In this document: positions 37,999 to 47,884 of the stretch, piece by piece
Position numbering within the stretch: position 1 is the stretch's first letter
Layout of the letters: each line of letters starts with the position of its first letter
Assembly: GCF_001690705.1 (NCBI RefSeq)
Contig: NZ_LZGK01000011.1
Span: 310,001 to 374,000 of the forward strand
Origin: Gilliamella sp. wkB178
Lineage (GTDB): Bacteria > Pseudomonadota > Gammaproteobacteria > Enterobacterales > Orbaceae
Direction: 5' to 3'
DNA length: 64,000 bases
Program-made: the position numbers and the translations under genes
Notes under the pieces: model-generated
The model's input: only the letters and a program-made list of their open reading frames with translations
Databases searched by the model: none
What the model was told of the DNA's origin: nothing

Positions 37999-39456
37999 AT
38001 GCCATCCCGATATTATGGTGCCAACGCAACACTTTCGACAATAAGTACCACTTCATTTAGCCAACCTTCTATATTAGATACTAAGAATGAAGCGAAAAAC
38101 ACAATGAAAGAGAATAAAAAAGATCCGGTAACTATACCAGCGAGTACTGAGCCAAAACAACAAGTCACTACGCCACCAGTTAAAAATAATCGCAACAAAG
38201 CACCGATTTCGAAATTATCTATTGTTGCTATCGCCTTAACAGTTTGCCTTGGTGGGTTTGTTTATTATCATGGTCACCAACAATTTAAAAATCAAAAAAA
38301 GACCATTTCAATCTTGCAAACTGAAATCGTAAACTTAAAACAAACCACCAAACAAAGTATTGTTAACGACTTACAAAATAGTATTACTGATGCTGTAAAT
38401 AAACAAAATCAACAATTCTCATCACTAGAACAACAAGTTGATCGTCAACTTAATGAACAGCAAAAAAGTCAACAACAACTTACTAATCAAGTAAATGACT
38501 TATCTAAGTTAAATGAACAAAGTTTGCATAATATTAATGAACGATTAGCGGCGATGTCCACGACAGACAATAATGTTTGGTTAATTTCACAAGCTAATTA
38601 TTTGGTGCACCTAGCAGGTAGGAAAATTTGGAATGATCAGGATTATACTACGGCTCGCCTACTACTAAAAAATGCTGATGAAAGTTTAGCTCAAGCTAAC
38701 GATCCTAGTTTATTACCGGCAAGGCAAGCAATAAATAAAGATATTGGTTCTTTATCGCAAGTGAGTTTTATTGATACCGATGGCATTATTATGAAGTTAT
38801 TAGGTTTGTCGGAATCCTTAACTGAATTACCATTGGTAGGTAATTATAAAGAAGTTGATCTGGGTATGACTCAATACAATGATGACTTACCTAATCCAAC
38901 AACCAATACTAATACAAACTCAAATGCTACTCCAACTAATGCAGAGGTTACCACCAACCAAAGCAGTGATAATAATACTGGAATAACCTCATCTATTTCT
39001 GATTGGTCCAGTAATTTATTAACTAATGCTGAAGCATTTATGCAGAAATTTGTTAGTATCGAGAAACTTGATGAAACCGAAAATAATTTTAATTCTTGCT
39101 TAGCTAAAGCAGGTAATGATGAAAAACAAATTGTTCACTGTCAAATTTTAAAAGCTCCATTGTCGTTAGAACAATCACTTTACTTGCGTGAGAATATTCG
39201 CTTCCGTTTATTAATTGCCGCACAAGCGGTGCCTAGACATCAAGATCTTATTTACCAACAGGCATTGAATGATGCTTCAATTTGGATTAATGCCTATTTT
39301 GATGGCGATGCACCCAGTGTTAAGGCTTTCTTAAATGATCTGGAAAACTTACAAAGTCAATCCATAAGCAATCAATCTGTACCTGATAATTTGGCTAGTC
39401 TTGGTGAGTTAGAAAAGTTAATGCAAACCCGCGTCCGTTCAATGTTGACCAAATAG
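37999..39456 (+). CDS. hemX: HemX, membrane-anchored putative uroporphyrinogen-III C-methyltransferase-like protein
   Basis: 485 residues, about 90 more than E. coli HemX. Polar N-terminal ~70 residues, one membrane helix near 72-92 (LSIVAIALTVCLGGFVYYH), a Gln-rich coiled coil about 95-190, then the conserved NVWLISQANYLVHLAGRKIW near 193. An Asn/Thr-rich insert around 300-325 accounts for part of the extra length. GAGG nine bases upstream supports the ATG at 37999. Enzyme activity is doubtful; it probably scaffolds haem synthesis with HemY, which starts 10 bases later. Confidence 0.9.
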   Translation: MPSRYYGANATLSTISTTSFSQPSILDTKNEAKNTMKENKKDPVTIPASTEPKQQVTTPPVKNNRNKAPISKLSIVAIALTVCLGGFVYYHGHQQFKNQKKTISILQTEIVNLKQTTKQSIVNDLQNSITDAVNKQNQQFSSLEQQVDRQLNEQQKSQQQLTNQVNDLSKLNEQSLHNINERLAAMSTTDNNVWLISQANYLVHLAGRKIWNDQDYTTARLLLKNADESLAQANDPSLLPARQAINKDIGSLSQVSFIDTDGIIMKLLGLSESLTELPLVGNYKEVDLGMTQYNDDLPNPTTNTNTNSNATPTNAEVTTNQSSDNNTGITSSISDWSSNLLTNAEAFMQKFVSIEKLDETENNFNSCLAKAGNDEKQIVHCQILKAPLSLEQSLYLRENIRFRLLIAAQAVPRHQDLIYQQALNDASIWINAYFDGDAPSVKAFLNDLENLQSQSISNQSVPDNLASLGELEKLMQTRVRSMLTK

Positions 39457-39466
39457 GAGAATAATA

Positions 39467-40366
39467 ATGTTTAGAATATTAATTATTTTCTTAGTGCTTG
39501 TAGGTGGTTTTTTTCTAGGCCCTTTACTGCAAGGTCATCAAGGTTCAGCCGTATTTGTGGTTGCTAATTATCGAATCAGCATGTCATTTAATTCTTTTGT
39601 GATATTGCTGTTATTGGGGTTACTTTGTCTGTACATTATTTATTGGTTGTTTAAAAAGATTTTTAATTCCAAAACGGCATTAGGTAATTGGTTACGTTCA
39701 AAATCACCGCGTAAAGCTATGAAGCGCATTGAACAAGCTCAATTTTCATTACTTGAGGGTGACTACCAACAAGCTAGTAAATTATTTATGAAAAGCGCTA
39801 AAGGGGCCCATAATATAACCTTATCTTATCTACTTGCTGCGCAAACCCAAATTGATAATGACCAATTAATCTCAGCTAATCAATCACTAGAACAAGCGGC
39901 TAAAACTTGCCAACCTAAGGAGAAATTTGCCTTCCAATTAGTACAAATTCGTTTACAAATAAAAAATCATGAATATGAGGCGGCAAAAGTAGTGATTGAA
40001 CGCCTATTAAACGAAAAACCTCGCAACCCTGAAGTACTCAGGCTTGCCGATCAAATCTACTATGAAATGAGTAACTTCCAAGCAGTGATTGATTTGATGC
40101 CAAGTATGTATAAAACAAAAGCCTATAGTGAATCACAATTAGATCAATTTAAACAAGTAGCTTATATTGGGCGAATCAAACAGTTATCAACAGATGAAGA
40201 TCCTCTAGCATTAATAAAATGGTGGAAATCGCAACCGAAAGCTATTCTTAATAATCTTGCTTATCAAAAAGCGATGGCTAATTATCTTAAACAACTAGGG
40301 CAAACAGCCGAAGCAGAAAAACTTCTGGTTACTATCAATAAAATTGAATCAAAGCAAAAAGATTGA
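39467..40366 (+). CDS. hemY: HemY protein, C-terminally short
   Basis: 299 residues; E. coli HemY has about 398. Two N-terminal membrane helices (residues 2-20 and 42-64) with PLLQGHQGSAVFVVANY between, then TPR-like repeats: QFSLLEGDYQQASKLFMK near 93, SYLLAAQTQIDNDQLISA near 125, EVLRLADQIYYEMSNFQAVIDLMPSM near 188. It ends at IESKQKD where relatives carry another ~100 residues of TPR. A terminator follows three bases later, so the truncation is real and not a frameshift. Works with HemX at the membrane. Confidence 0.9.
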   Translation: MFRILIIFLVLVGGFFLGPLLQGHQGSAVFVVANYRISMSFNSFVILLLLGLLCLYIIYWLFKKIFNSKTALGNWLRSKSPRKAMKRIEQAQFSLLEGDYQQASKLFMKSAKGAHNITLSYLLAAQTQIDNDQLISANQSLEQAAKTCQPKEKFAFQLVQIRLQIKNHEYEAAKVVIERLLNEKPRNPEVLRLADQIYYEMSNFQAVIDLMPSMYKTKAYSESQLDQFKQVAYIGRIKQLSTDEDPLALIKWWKSQPKAILNNLAYQKAMANYLKQLGQTAEAEKLLVTINKIESKQKD

Positions 40367-40396
40367 AAAACAGGGCGATGGCCCTGTTTAGCTTTA
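40366..40396. terminator. Terminator between convergent hemY and azlD
   Basis: AAACAGGGC, loop GATG, GCCCTGTTT. Nine-bp stem starting two bases after the hemY stop; T-rich on the plus side. Confidence 0.75.
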
Positions 40397-40409
40397 GCAA
40401 CGCTCTAGG

Positions 40410-40733
40410 TTAGATTAAAAAATAGCGAATCATTGCCATAAAAGCCATTCCTGAAACCACAATCCACATCAAATTTCTTGTTAAAACCGCTACAATAATA
40501 GTTGGCATAGCAGCTAAACAATATTCCACATTAAAGTTTGGAAACTCACCCAGTTTGGCAACAAACAGATTTTGTACCAATAAGGCAGTTAAAATACAAA
40601 TAGGCACATAGGATAAAAAACGAATCACAATATCAGGTAATTGCAACTTACGTACTAATATAAACGGAATGACTCTTGGTAACCAAGTGACTAAACCTGA
40701 GCCCAAAATAATTAATAAGCTATAAGTTGTCAT
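40410..40733 (-). CDS. azlD: AzlD-family branched-chain amino acid exporter subunit
   Basis: 107 residues from the ATG at 40733, which overlaps the azlC stop by 4 bp (ATGA). A frame opening at 40766 would add 11 residues that overlap azlC further. Four hydrophobic helices; TWLPRVIPFIL near 17 and the conserved FLSYVPICILTALLVQNLF near 40 mark the AzlD/YgaH family. Small subunit of a two-component amino-acid efflux system. Confidence 0.88.
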   Translation of the reverse strand: MTTYSLLIILGSGLVTWLPRVIPFILVRKLQLPDIVIRFLSYVPICILTALLVQNLFVAKLGEFPNFNVEYCLAAMPTIIVAVLTRNLMWIVVSGMAFMAMIRYFLI

Positions 40734-41440
40734 GCCTTCCGCTCCATGGCTACGCCCATAAAGCAACCAGCAAAAGTACTGATTAAAATGGCCATTTCAG
40801 ATGATACCCAGCGCATAAGCAGTACCACCATTACTGTCACGGTTAACATTGCAATAATTCGATTCTTAATGCTTTTGCTTTTATCACTATTTAATTGTAA
40901 ATAAAGTAAACCAATAAACATTGCCACTAAAGCATAATCTAAACCAAATAATGCTGGGTTTGGCAACCATTCACCGATTAAAGCACCAACTAAACAGGCA
41001 AGAATCCAAGTAATATAAGCGGTTAAATTTAGTCCATGCATCCAAGCAGGATTAACTGGCACTTTATTGGTTATTGCACTCATCGCCACAGCAAAAGTTT
41101 CGTCAGTTAATAAACTACCAATACCGATATTGTTAAATAAAGAGAAGCGTCGAAAAGCCGGAGCTGTAGCCATACTCATTAAAAAATGCCGGGAATTAAC
41201 TAAAAAAACGGTAAATATGACTGCAGAAATTGGCGTGGCGATGATCATTAATCCGGTAACAATAAATTGAGCGGCACCGGCATAAATAATCACCGCCAAT
41301 AAAGTCACCTCAATAACTGACAAATTAGAAGCTTTACCGACTGCGCCGGCGGCAATGCCAATACCAATATAACCCAATAAAGTTGGTATACAAGCTTGTA
41401 CACCATCTTTAAAAGTTAATTGCTCGTTACTTGCTTTCAA
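40730..41440 (-). CDS. azlC: AzlC-family branched-chain amino acid exporter subunit
   Basis: 236 residues, six or seven helices. GVQACIPTLLGYIGIGIAAG near residue 12, YAGAAQFIVTGLM near 53, LVNSRHFLMSMATAP near 79 and LLTDETFAVA near 109 are AzlC/YgaZ hallmarks. With AzlD it forms an exporter for branched-chain amino acids or methionine. Translationally coupled to azlD. Confidence 0.9.
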   Translation of the reverse strand: MKASNEQLTFKDGVQACIPTLLGYIGIGIAAGAVGKASNLSVIEVTLLAVIIYAGAAQFIVTGLMIIATPISAVIFTVFLVNSRHFLMSMATAPAFRRFSLFNNIGIGSLLTDETFAVAMSAITNKVPVNPAWMHGLNLTAYITWILACLVGALIGEWLPNPALFGLDYALVAMFIGLLYLQLNSDKSKSIKNRIIAMLTVTVMVVLLMRWVSSEMAILISTFAGCFMGVAMERKA

Positions 41441-41677
41441 TCCTAATATCCTCTTATTTCTCTATTTATTATTTTGGTATTTAAATATAAATAATTCATC
41501 CAGTAAAGGTGTTTCAGGGTTAACATATATTTTGGCTTTTTCTTCGGATCTAATAAATAACTAATTATATTGCCTAAAATAGCAGCAACAAACTATTATC
41601 ATTTTTTGATATAATGTTTAGCTAATAATATATTAATAATCAAAATTACAATTTAAATAAAGAGTGACACACTAGCT

Positions 41678-42307
41678 ATGTATACCGGAACGCTATTTAT
41701 TATTTCTGCGCCAAGTGGAGCAGGTAAATCAAGTTTAATTCGTGCCTATTTACAACAGAAGGATCATCACCCGGCTAAAGTCTCAATTTCCCATACTACT
41801 CGGGATCCAAGACCAGGTGAACAACATGGTGAACATTATTATTTTGTCGATCACCAACAATTTGAATCCTTGATCGGTAAACAAGCTTTTGTCGAATACG
41901 CTAATGTCTTTGATCACTACTATGGCACCTCGAAATCAGAAATAGAACAGAGTTTAGCCCAAGGCATTAATGTATTTTTAGATATTGATTGGCAAGGTGC
42001 TGAACAAGTAAGAGCCAAAATGCCATTAGCTAAAAGTATTTTCATCTTACCCCCTTCCCTCGATGAACTTGAGAATCGCTTGGTAAAAAGGGGACAAGAT
42101 AATACAGATGTGATTAAAAAAAGAATGTTAAAAGCGCAAGCAGAAATTTCGCATTATAATGAATACGATTATGTAATTATTAATGACGATTTTGCTACCT
42201 CATTAGCGGCTTTGAATGCAATTATCACTACAGCTAGCTTAGAACAACCAAAGCAAACTATCATCCATCAGCAATTAATTGACAGATTGTTACAGATTAA
42301 TAATTAA
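41678..42307 (+). CDS. gmk: Guanylate kinase
   Basis: 209 residues. Phosphorylates GMP to GDP. P-loop [16 protein letters not shown] (residues 9-24), [21 protein letters not shown] near 38, [14 protein letters not shown] near 72, [13 protein letters not shown] near 97 and IFILPPSL near 115. A perfect TATAAT at 41610-41615 is a candidate -10 for a leader of about 60 bases. No rpoZ-spoT follows, unlike E. coli. Confidence 0.96.
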   Translation: MYTGTLFIISAPSGAGKSSLIRAYLQQKDHHPAKVSISHTTRDPRPGEQHGEHYYFVDHQQFESLIGKQAFVEYANVFDHYYGTSKSEIEQSLAQGINVFLDIDWQGAEQVRAKMPLAKSIFILPPSLDELENRLVKRGQDNTDVIKKRMLKAQAEISHYNEYDYVIINDDFATSLAALNAIITTASLEQPKQTIIHQQLIDRLLQINN

Positions 42308-42356
42308 TAGGTATAGTTTTTTATTGATAAACCACAAAATTAAGCACTGTTAATAT

Positions 42357-42388
42357 AAAAATCTCGCCGCTAAACGGCGAGATTTTTA
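42357..42388. terminator. Terminator between convergent gmk and gloA
   Basis: AAAATCTCGCCG-CTAAA-CGGCGAGATTTTT: perfect 12-bp stem with A and T tracts, bidirectional. Confidence 0.92.
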
Positions 42389-42406
42389 TCTAACCACAAC
42401 CATCTG

Positions 42407-42814
42407 TTAATTACCTAATGCTTTATCCGCTTGATCGTTTTGAATGAGCTCGATTTTATATCCATCAGGATCTTCAACGAAGGCGATAATGGTAGAGCCA
42501 CCTTTAACTGGCCCTGCTTCGCGGGTAACTTTACCACCTGCCTGTTTAACGCTTTCACACATTAGAGCAACATTATCCACACCAATAGCTATATGACCAA
42601 AAGCATTACCATGTTCATAATGAGTAGTGCCCCAATTGTAAGTTAATTCGATTACTGAGCTGGTAGTTTCATCACCATAGCCGACAAAAGCTAATGAATA
42701 TTGGTATTCAGTATTTTCACTCGTTCTTAATACTCGCATGCCCATAACCCGAGTATAAAAATCAATTGCACGAGTTAAATCACCGACGCGAATCATAGTA
42801 TGTAATATGCGCAT
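42407..42814 (-). CDS. gloA: Lactoylglutathione lyase (glyoxalase I)
   Basis: 135 residues, E. coli-like. Isomerises the methylglyoxal-glutathione adduct. The four metal ligands of the Ni-type enzyme are visible: His in MRILHTMIR (residue 5), Glu in VIELTYNWG near 56, His in FGHIAIG near 74 and Glu in KIELIQ near 122. Works with glutathione from GshB in this window. Confidence 0.95.
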   Translation of the reverse strand: MRILHTMIRVGDLTRAIDFYTRVMGMRVLRTSENTEYQYSLAFVGYGDETTSSVIELTYNWGTTHYEHGNAFGHIAIGVDNVALMCESVKQAGGKVTREAGPVKGGSTIIAFVEDPDGYKIELIQNDQADKALGN

Positions 42815-43007
42815 TGCTTGGTTGTTCCTATTGTTATTAATAAATTGTTGCTATTAAGTTTATAATTTAGCTAGCTTAAAAACAAGTTGCACTTGTTTTA
42901 AATGCAAGCAAAATTAATCTAGAAATATTAATTAGAAGATTTAACTACAACAAAGGGTTATATCAGGGCAATAACATGAATTTGTTATTAGTTAATCAAA
43001 GAGAAAC

Positions 43008-43042
43008 TAACTTTCACCGGTAATTAACCGGAGAAAGTCAAT
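43008..43042 (-). terminator. Possible terminator of slyB
   Basis: ACTTTC.CCGGT-AATT-ACCGG.GAAAGT pairs with one internal mismatch, about 40 bases past the slyB stop. T-tract weak. The rest of 42815-43077 holds nothing recognised. Confidence 0.4.
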
Positions 43043-43077
43043 GATATTAATTACTACTGAAAATTAGAAGTTAACAC

Positions 43078-43572
43078 TTATTTGATAGAGTCATTATTAC
43101 GCGGTGAAACACTAATTTGTTTACCATTAGTTACTAAGCGTACATTTTGACCGGCATAGAAATCTTTAGTTGAACCTTTTTGGATAATGACAATATTACC
43201 GCCGTCTTCACGATTAATTTCTAATTCCACCGCATTGGCTTGGCTGGCTTTATCTTCAATTGCGCCACCGACCATGGCACCACCAATAGCACCAGTTGCT
43301 ATCGCCAACACTCTACCGGTACCATTACCAATAGTATTACCCAAAACACCACCAAGTGCCGCACCACCTAGTGAACCAATAATATTGTTATTTTTACCAT
43401 CAGTCGCGTTAGCTTGGATTTTTACTGGTCTAACAGATACAATTGTTCCATAACTAACTTGTTGAACTTGTTTAGCCTGATCGGTAGTATAAACATCGCC
43501 AGAATATATATCACTGTTGCTACATCCGGAAAGCAATGCAACTAATACAGCTAAAGTGACGACTTTTTTCAT
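43078..43572 (-). CDS. slyB: SlyB/Pcp-like outer-membrane lipoprotein
   Basis: 164 residues. Lipoprotein signal ending LLSGC (lipid Cys 17). Central glycine zipper (GSLGGAALGGVLGNTIGNG and AIGGAMVGGAIEDKA), then a beta-rich domain with ELEINREDGGNIVIIQKG. SlyB helps outer-membrane integrity under PhoPQ control in enterobacteria. Monocistronic, divergent from the small lipoprotein at 43746. Confidence 0.92.
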   Translation of the reverse strand: MKKVVTLAVLVALLSGCSNSDIYSGDVYTTDQAKQVQQVSYGTIVSVRPVKIQANATDGKNNNIIGSLGGAALGGVLGNTIGNGTGRVLAIATGAIGGAMVGGAIEDKASQANAVELEINREDGGNIVIIQKGSTKDFYAGQNVRLVTNGKQISVSPRNNDSIK

Positions 43573-43745
43573 ATTTTATTCCTCATATATCTAAATTGTG
43601 CACAAGATCACTATATGCTGTTAAGCATAATATCCTTTTGCAATAACGACAATAGTATTTTCATTATTTTATCAATTGCTAATACAATTTTAAGTAATGT
43701 TGAGTTATACTCAGCTTAATAATTTATCCACCACATAATATATAT

Positions 43746-43964
43746 ATGAAACGGTTATTTTTTCTATTAGTATTATCAGTTATGATAACTGCCTGTCATC
43801 ATGATGAGCCTGAGCTAATTGCATGCCCAGATGCGAATCCAACACCTAAAACGGAAGAGGTAAAAAACGTTGAACAACCTAATGATGATTGTTTGAATGA
43901 TCAAGTTGTTAATAATTCACATTCATTAAATAAAATTGCAGTTCTAGGCTGTCCCGTAAAGTAA
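43746..43964 (+). CDS. Small predicted lipoprotein upstream of seqA
   Basis: 72 residues. Signal MKRLFFLLVLSVMITAC with lipid Cys 17, then HHDEPELIACPDANP, an acidic spacer and two further cysteines (DDC and GCPVK). No family recognised. 27 bases before seqA on the same strand, so possibly co-transcribed. Confidence 0.65.
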   Translation: MKRLFFLLVLSVMITACHHDEPELIACPDANPTPKTEEVKNVEQPNDDCLNDQVVNNSHSLNKIAVLGCPVK

Positions 43965-43991
43965 TATAATTTAATAGGTATAAGTAACAGA

Positions 43992-44504
43992 ATGAAAACT
44001 ATCGAAATCGACGAAGAACTTTATCAATTTATAGCAGGCCAAACCAAACATATAGGGGAAGATGCTTCCAGTATTTTACGGCGTTTGTTAAATATTAATG
44101 GTCCCTTACCTAGCCAACCAACTGAAACCCTCCACTCACAAAATCATTATTCGATTTTTACCAATTTATTAACTAGTGACGCTTTTACTACTGAAAAATC
44201 AGTCATTAACCGTTTTATATTGTTACTTAGTACTCTGTATAATTATAACCCAGGGCTGTTTTCTATTGCTGCCACTGCCTTACATGGTAGTAAACGGCAA
44301 TACTTAGCTAAAGATAAACAATCTTTAGAATTATCCGGTAAAAATACCAAACCTCGGGAAATCGTTGGTACCCCATATTGGGTGATTAGTAACACTAATA
44401 CGGCACGAAAAGTGTATATTATTGAATCTATTATGAGCGATATGGGAATATCGGAAAATATGATAGGGCAAGTTATTAGTGAGTTTTCACCTGCAACTAA
44501 ATAA
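43992..44504 (+). CDS. seqA: Negative modulator of replication initiation SeqA
   Basis: 170 residues. Binds hemimethylated GATC sites, sequesters oriC and organises new DNA. N-terminal multimerising part MKTIEIDEELYQFIAGQTKHIGEDASSILRRLL is nearly as in E. coli; the C-terminal DNA-binding domain has VINRFILLLSTLYNYNPGLF near 70 and GTPYWVISNTNTARK near 128. The linker between is shorter than in E. coli (181 residues). Its presence implies Dam methylation. pgm follows, as in E. coli. Confidence 0.95.
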   Translation: MKTIEIDEELYQFIAGQTKHIGEDASSILRRLLNINGPLPSQPTETLHSQNHYSIFTNLLTSDAFTTEKSVINRFILLLSTLYNYNPGLFSIAATALHGSKRQYLAKDKQSLELSGKNTKPREIVGTPYWVISNTNTARKVYIIESIMSDMGISENMIGQVISEFSPATK

Positions 44505-44588
44505 ATAGTATCTAGACGGTACACATATAAAACAATAAAAGTATCAGTCTATTATAAAAAAAAGAATTTTATGAAAGAGGAGTAAAAA

Positions 44589-46226
44589 ATGGTAAACCAC
44601 AGCAGAGCCGGGTTATTAGCTGAAGCTTCTGATCTGATCAATATTGAGTCATTACAAAATAACTATTATCAAATCAAACCAGATACTGATAATGCTAGCC
44701 AATTAGTTATTTTCGGCACATCAGGTCACCGTGGTAGTTCCAACAAAGGAACTTTTAACGAATCCCATATTTTAGCTATTGCCCAAGCAGTGGCTGAATA
44801 TCGTAAAGCAAATAACATCACAGGTCCTTGTTTTATTGGTCAAGACACCCATGCTCTGTCTGAACTTGCACTTAAAACTGTACTTGAGGTTTTTGTTGCT
44901 AACCAACAAACTATTGTTATGGCTCGTGATTGGGGCTATACCCCAACTCCGGTTATTTCACATGCAATTTTAACCTACAATCAAGGCAAACAATCACAAC
45001 TGGCTGACGGTATTGTTATTACTCCTTCTCATAATCCGCCTGAAGATGGGGGGATTAAATATAACCCAACTAATGGTGGTCCGGCTGATACGGATATTAC
45101 CAAACAAATTGAAAATAGAGCTAATGAGTTACTCAAGCATAACTTAAACGGCGTTAAACGCGTTACTTTAGACCAAGCGCTTAAATCTGATTACATTCAT
45201 ACTCGCGAATATGAAACTGATTATGTTAATGATCTGGAAAATATTTTAGATCTTAAGTTAATTAAAAATTCGGCGCTTAAAATTGGTGTTGATCCATTAG
45301 GTGGCGCTGGTATCACTTATTGGCCGCGGATTGCTGAAAAATATGGCATTAAACTCGATATTGTTAATAATAAAGTTGATCCAACATTTAGTTTTATGCA
45401 CCTCGATCATGATGGTGTCATTCGCATGGATTGTTCCAGTCGCTGGGCTATGGCTGGTTTATTAAAATTAAAAGATAAATTTGATTTAGCTTTTGGTAAT
45501 GATACCGATTTTGACCGTCATGGCATTGTTACACCTAAAGGCTTAATGAATCCAAATGCCTACTTATCCGCTTGTGTTAATTACTTGTTCCAGCACCGCC
45601 CACAATGGCATAAAGATATTGCTGTTGGTAAAACTTTAGTTACCAGTTCTATGATTGACCGGGTTGCCAATAGTTTAAATAAAAAATACTTAGAATTCCC
45701 TGTCGGTTTTAAATGGTATGCCGATGGTTTATTTAATGGCAGACTAGGTTTTGCTGGTGAAGAAAGTGCCGGCGCCTCATTTTTGAGAACTAACGGGAAA
45801 GTATGGGCTACCGATAAAGATGGCATTATTTTATGCTTACTTGCTGCTGAAATGACCGCCAAATTAGGTAAAAACCCACAAGAACAATACCAAGAACTTG
45901 AAGCAAAATTTGGGGTTTCTTATTACGGCAGGTTACAAGCTAATGCGACTTTTGCTGAAAAACAAAAACTTGCCAAACTTGATGCTAGCCAATTAACGAC
46001 TGACCAACTTGGTGGTGAAAAAATCATCCAGTGCTTAACCAAAGCGCCTGCAAATAACGCCCCTATTGGTGGCTTAAAAGTGATCACTGAAAATGGTTGG
46101 TTTGCTGCTCGTCCTTCCGGAACTGAGGATGCATACAAAATTTATGCCGAAAGTTTTATTAGTAATGACCATTTAACTCAGTTACAACACGAAGCTCAAG
46201 AAATTGTTGCTAAAGCAATTAAATAA
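44589..46226 (+). CDS. pgm: Phosphoglucomutase (alpha-D-glucose)
   Basis: 545 residues, E. coli length. Interconverts glucose 1- and 6-phosphate. Active serine in [15 protein letters not shown] near residue 144, metal loop [10 protein letters not shown] near 303, sugar-specificity [11 protein letters not shown] near 392 and phosphate-binding [16 protein letters not shown] near 515. AAAGAGGAGTAAAAA precedes the ATG. Conserved order seqA-pgm. Confidence 0.97.
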   Translation: MVNHSRAGLLAEASDLINIESLQNNYYQIKPDTDNASQLVIFGTSGHRGSSNKGTFNESHILAIAQAVAEYRKANNITGPCFIGQDTHALSELALKTVLEVFVANQQTIVMARDWGYTPTPVISHAILTYNQGKQSQLADGIVITPSHNPPEDGGIKYNPTNGGPADTDITKQIENRANELLKHNLNGVKRVTLDQALKSDYIHTREYETDYVNDLENILDLKLIKNSALKIGVDPLGGAGITYWPRIAEKYGIKLDIVNNKVDPTFSFMHLDHDGVIRMDCSSRWAMAGLLKLKDKFDLAFGNDTDFDRHGIVTPKGLMNPNAYLSACVNYLFQHRPQWHKDIAVGKTLVTSSMIDRVANSLNKKYLEFPVGFKWYADGLFNGRLGFAGEESAGASFLRTNGKVWATDKDGIILCLLAAEMTAKLGKNPQEQYQELEAKFGVSYYGRLQANATFAEKQKLAKLDASQLTTDQLGGEKIIQCLTKAPANNAPIGGLKVITENGWFAARPSGTEDAYKIYAESFISNDHLTQLQHEAQEIVAKAIK

Positions 46227-46235
46227 CTTTTCTCT

Positions 46236-46262
46236 AAGCCGACCCTAAGGTCGGCGGCTTAT
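46236..46262 (+). terminator. Hairpin after pgm, possible terminator
   Basis: TAAGCCGACC-CTAA-GGTCGGC plus GGCTTA: seven-bp G+C-rich stem, ten bases after the stop; no clear T-run. Confidence 0.5.
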
Positions 46263-46328
46263 ACACAATAGATCTCCCTGTACTATTTTCATTTCATTTT
46301 AGTCAATTTCATGACTTGTTTAACCAAC

Positions 46329-46369
46329 TTTTATACTGAAACGTGGGGTTCTCAGGAAACATCTTGACA
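46329..46369. repeat. Dispersed 41-bp repeat, copy 4
   Basis: TTTTATACTGAAACGT, GGGG, TTCTCAGGAAACATCTTGACA, in the convergent gap between pgm and proP, 41 kb from the other three copies and with no paralogue nearby. The centre is GGGG here instead of ACCC or ATAC. It shows that the element moves or recombines independently of the surface-protein genes. Confidence 0.75.
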
Positions 46370-46378
46370 AAATCATTA

Positions 46379-47884
46379 TTAATCTAATTTAGGATGTTGA
46401 TCGACTAACTTTTGTCGTTGCTGTTGTAAGGTTTCGATTTGTTGTTCAATATCTTCAACTTTTTGTTCGATTGAATCAAAATGTTCAGACAAAATTTCTT
46501 TGGCCTCTGAACGGTCTGATGCTGCCGGAGTGGCTCCCCGTAATGGTTTATTGGCAGTTTCTTTCATCTTTAAACCCGTTATTAATCCAACTAATGCGAC
46601 AACCATTAGGTAATAGGCTGGCATATATAAATTGTTACTTACCTCAACCAACCAAGCAGCAACGGTCGGCGTGGCCCCAGCGATTAATACGGATACATTA
46701 AATGCAATTGCTAAGGCACTATAGCGGATACTAACTGGAAAGATAGCCGGTAAAATTGATGCCATCACCCCGGTAAAACAGTTAAGTAACACCGCTAGTA
46801 TAAGTAACCCTAAAAAGATAAACACGATTACATCACTATTTATCATTACAAATGCCGGATAAGCCAGAATTAATAAGCCAATACTGCCACCGATAATAAA
46901 TGGTTTGCGGCCTATTTTATCACTGATTAAGCCTATCATTGGTTGTACAAATAACATACCAATCATGATAGCAATAATAATTAATACCCCATGGTCAGGG
47001 TTATAATTTAAATTATGTGATAAATAACTTGGCATGTAAGTGAGCAGCATATAATAAGTCACATTAGTAACAATGACTAAACCAACACACACAAAAAAGC
47101 TATGCCAGTACTTAGTTATAATCTGTTTTAAGGTTGTTTTTGCAGGGTTGTCATGTGGTCCATGCGCATTTTTATCTTTTACGTCATTTTGTTGTTGGAA
47201 AGCAGGCGTTTCCTCTAATGCATGGCGTAAATACAGGCCTATCAAACCTAATGGTAAAGCAAAAAAGAAAGGAATACGCCAACCCCAAGCATGAAACGTT
47301 GTTTCCCCTAGCAAACTTGATAACAGCACCACTAAACCGGCACCGATCAAAAATCCGGCAATAGAGCCAAAATCTAACCAACTGCCCATAAAGCCGCGTT
47401 TACGGTCAGGAGAGTATTCAGCCACAAAGACAGCCGCCCCAGAATATTCACCACCAATGGAAAAACCTTGAGCTAATTTAGCAAATAATAATAAAATCGG
47501 TGCTGCAATGCCTATGCTTGCATAGGATGGAATTAAGCCGATACTGAAAGTACTTAACGACATAATGATAATAGTAATTGAAAGTACTTTTTGGCGACCA
47601 AATTTGTCCCCTAAAACCCCAAAAACTAATCCACCTAATGGACGGAATAAAAATGGTACCGAAAATGTTGCTAGCGCCGCCACCATCTGCACACTTGGTG
47701 ATGCCCCCGAAAAGAATACCTGACCTAAAATATAAGCTAGAAAACCATAGACCCCAAAATCAAACCACTCCATGGCATTACCTAATGCAGCAGCGGTTAT
47801 CGCTTTTTTCAATTTGCTATCATCAATTATTGTAATATCATTAATATTTAATGGCTTATTTCGGGTCTTCGTTGTTTTTCTCAT
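46379..47884 (-). CDS. proP: Osmoprotectant/proton symporter ProP
   Basis: 501 residues, MFS. Very close to E. coli ProP: DVTIIDD-type start (DITIIDDSKLKKAITAA), GNAMEWFDFGVYGF near 35, RPLGGLVFGVLGDKFGRQK near 82, GGEYSGAAVFVAEYSPDRKRG near 143, and a C-terminal extension after helix 12 with ATPAASDRSEAKEILSEH and a heptad coiled coil (about 455-498) that sets the osmotic threshold. Imports proline and glycine betaine under high osmolarity. Confidence 0.95.
   Translation of the reverse strand: MRKTTKTRNKPLNINDITIIDDSKLKKAITAAALGNAMEWFDFGVYGFLAYILGQVFFSGASPSVQMVAALATFSVPFLFRPLGGLVFGVLGDKFGRQKVLSITIIIMSLSTFSIGLIPSYASIGIAAPILLLFAKLAQGFSIGGEYSGAAVFVAEYSPDRKRGFMGSWLDFGSIAGFLIGAGLVVLLSSLLGETTFHAWGWRIPFFFALPLGLIGLYLRHALEETPAFQQQNDVKDKNAHGPHDNPAKTTLKQIITKYWHSFFVCVGLVIVTNVTYYMLLTYMPSYLSHNLNYNPDHGVLIIIAIMIGMLFVQPMIGLISDKIGRKPFIIGGSIGLLILAYPAFVMINSDVIVFIFLGLLILAVLLNCFTGVMASILPAIFPVSIRYSALAIAFNVSVLIAGATPTVAAWLVEVSNNLYMPAYYLMVVALVGLITGLKMKETANKPLRGATPAASDRSEAKEILSEHFDSIEQKVEDIEQQIETLQQQRQKLVDQHPKLD

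Noticed and set aside
40366-40410. Frameshift as the cause of the short HemY
   Set aside because: A terminator begins two bases after the stop and no frame downstream resembles the missing C-terminal TPR.
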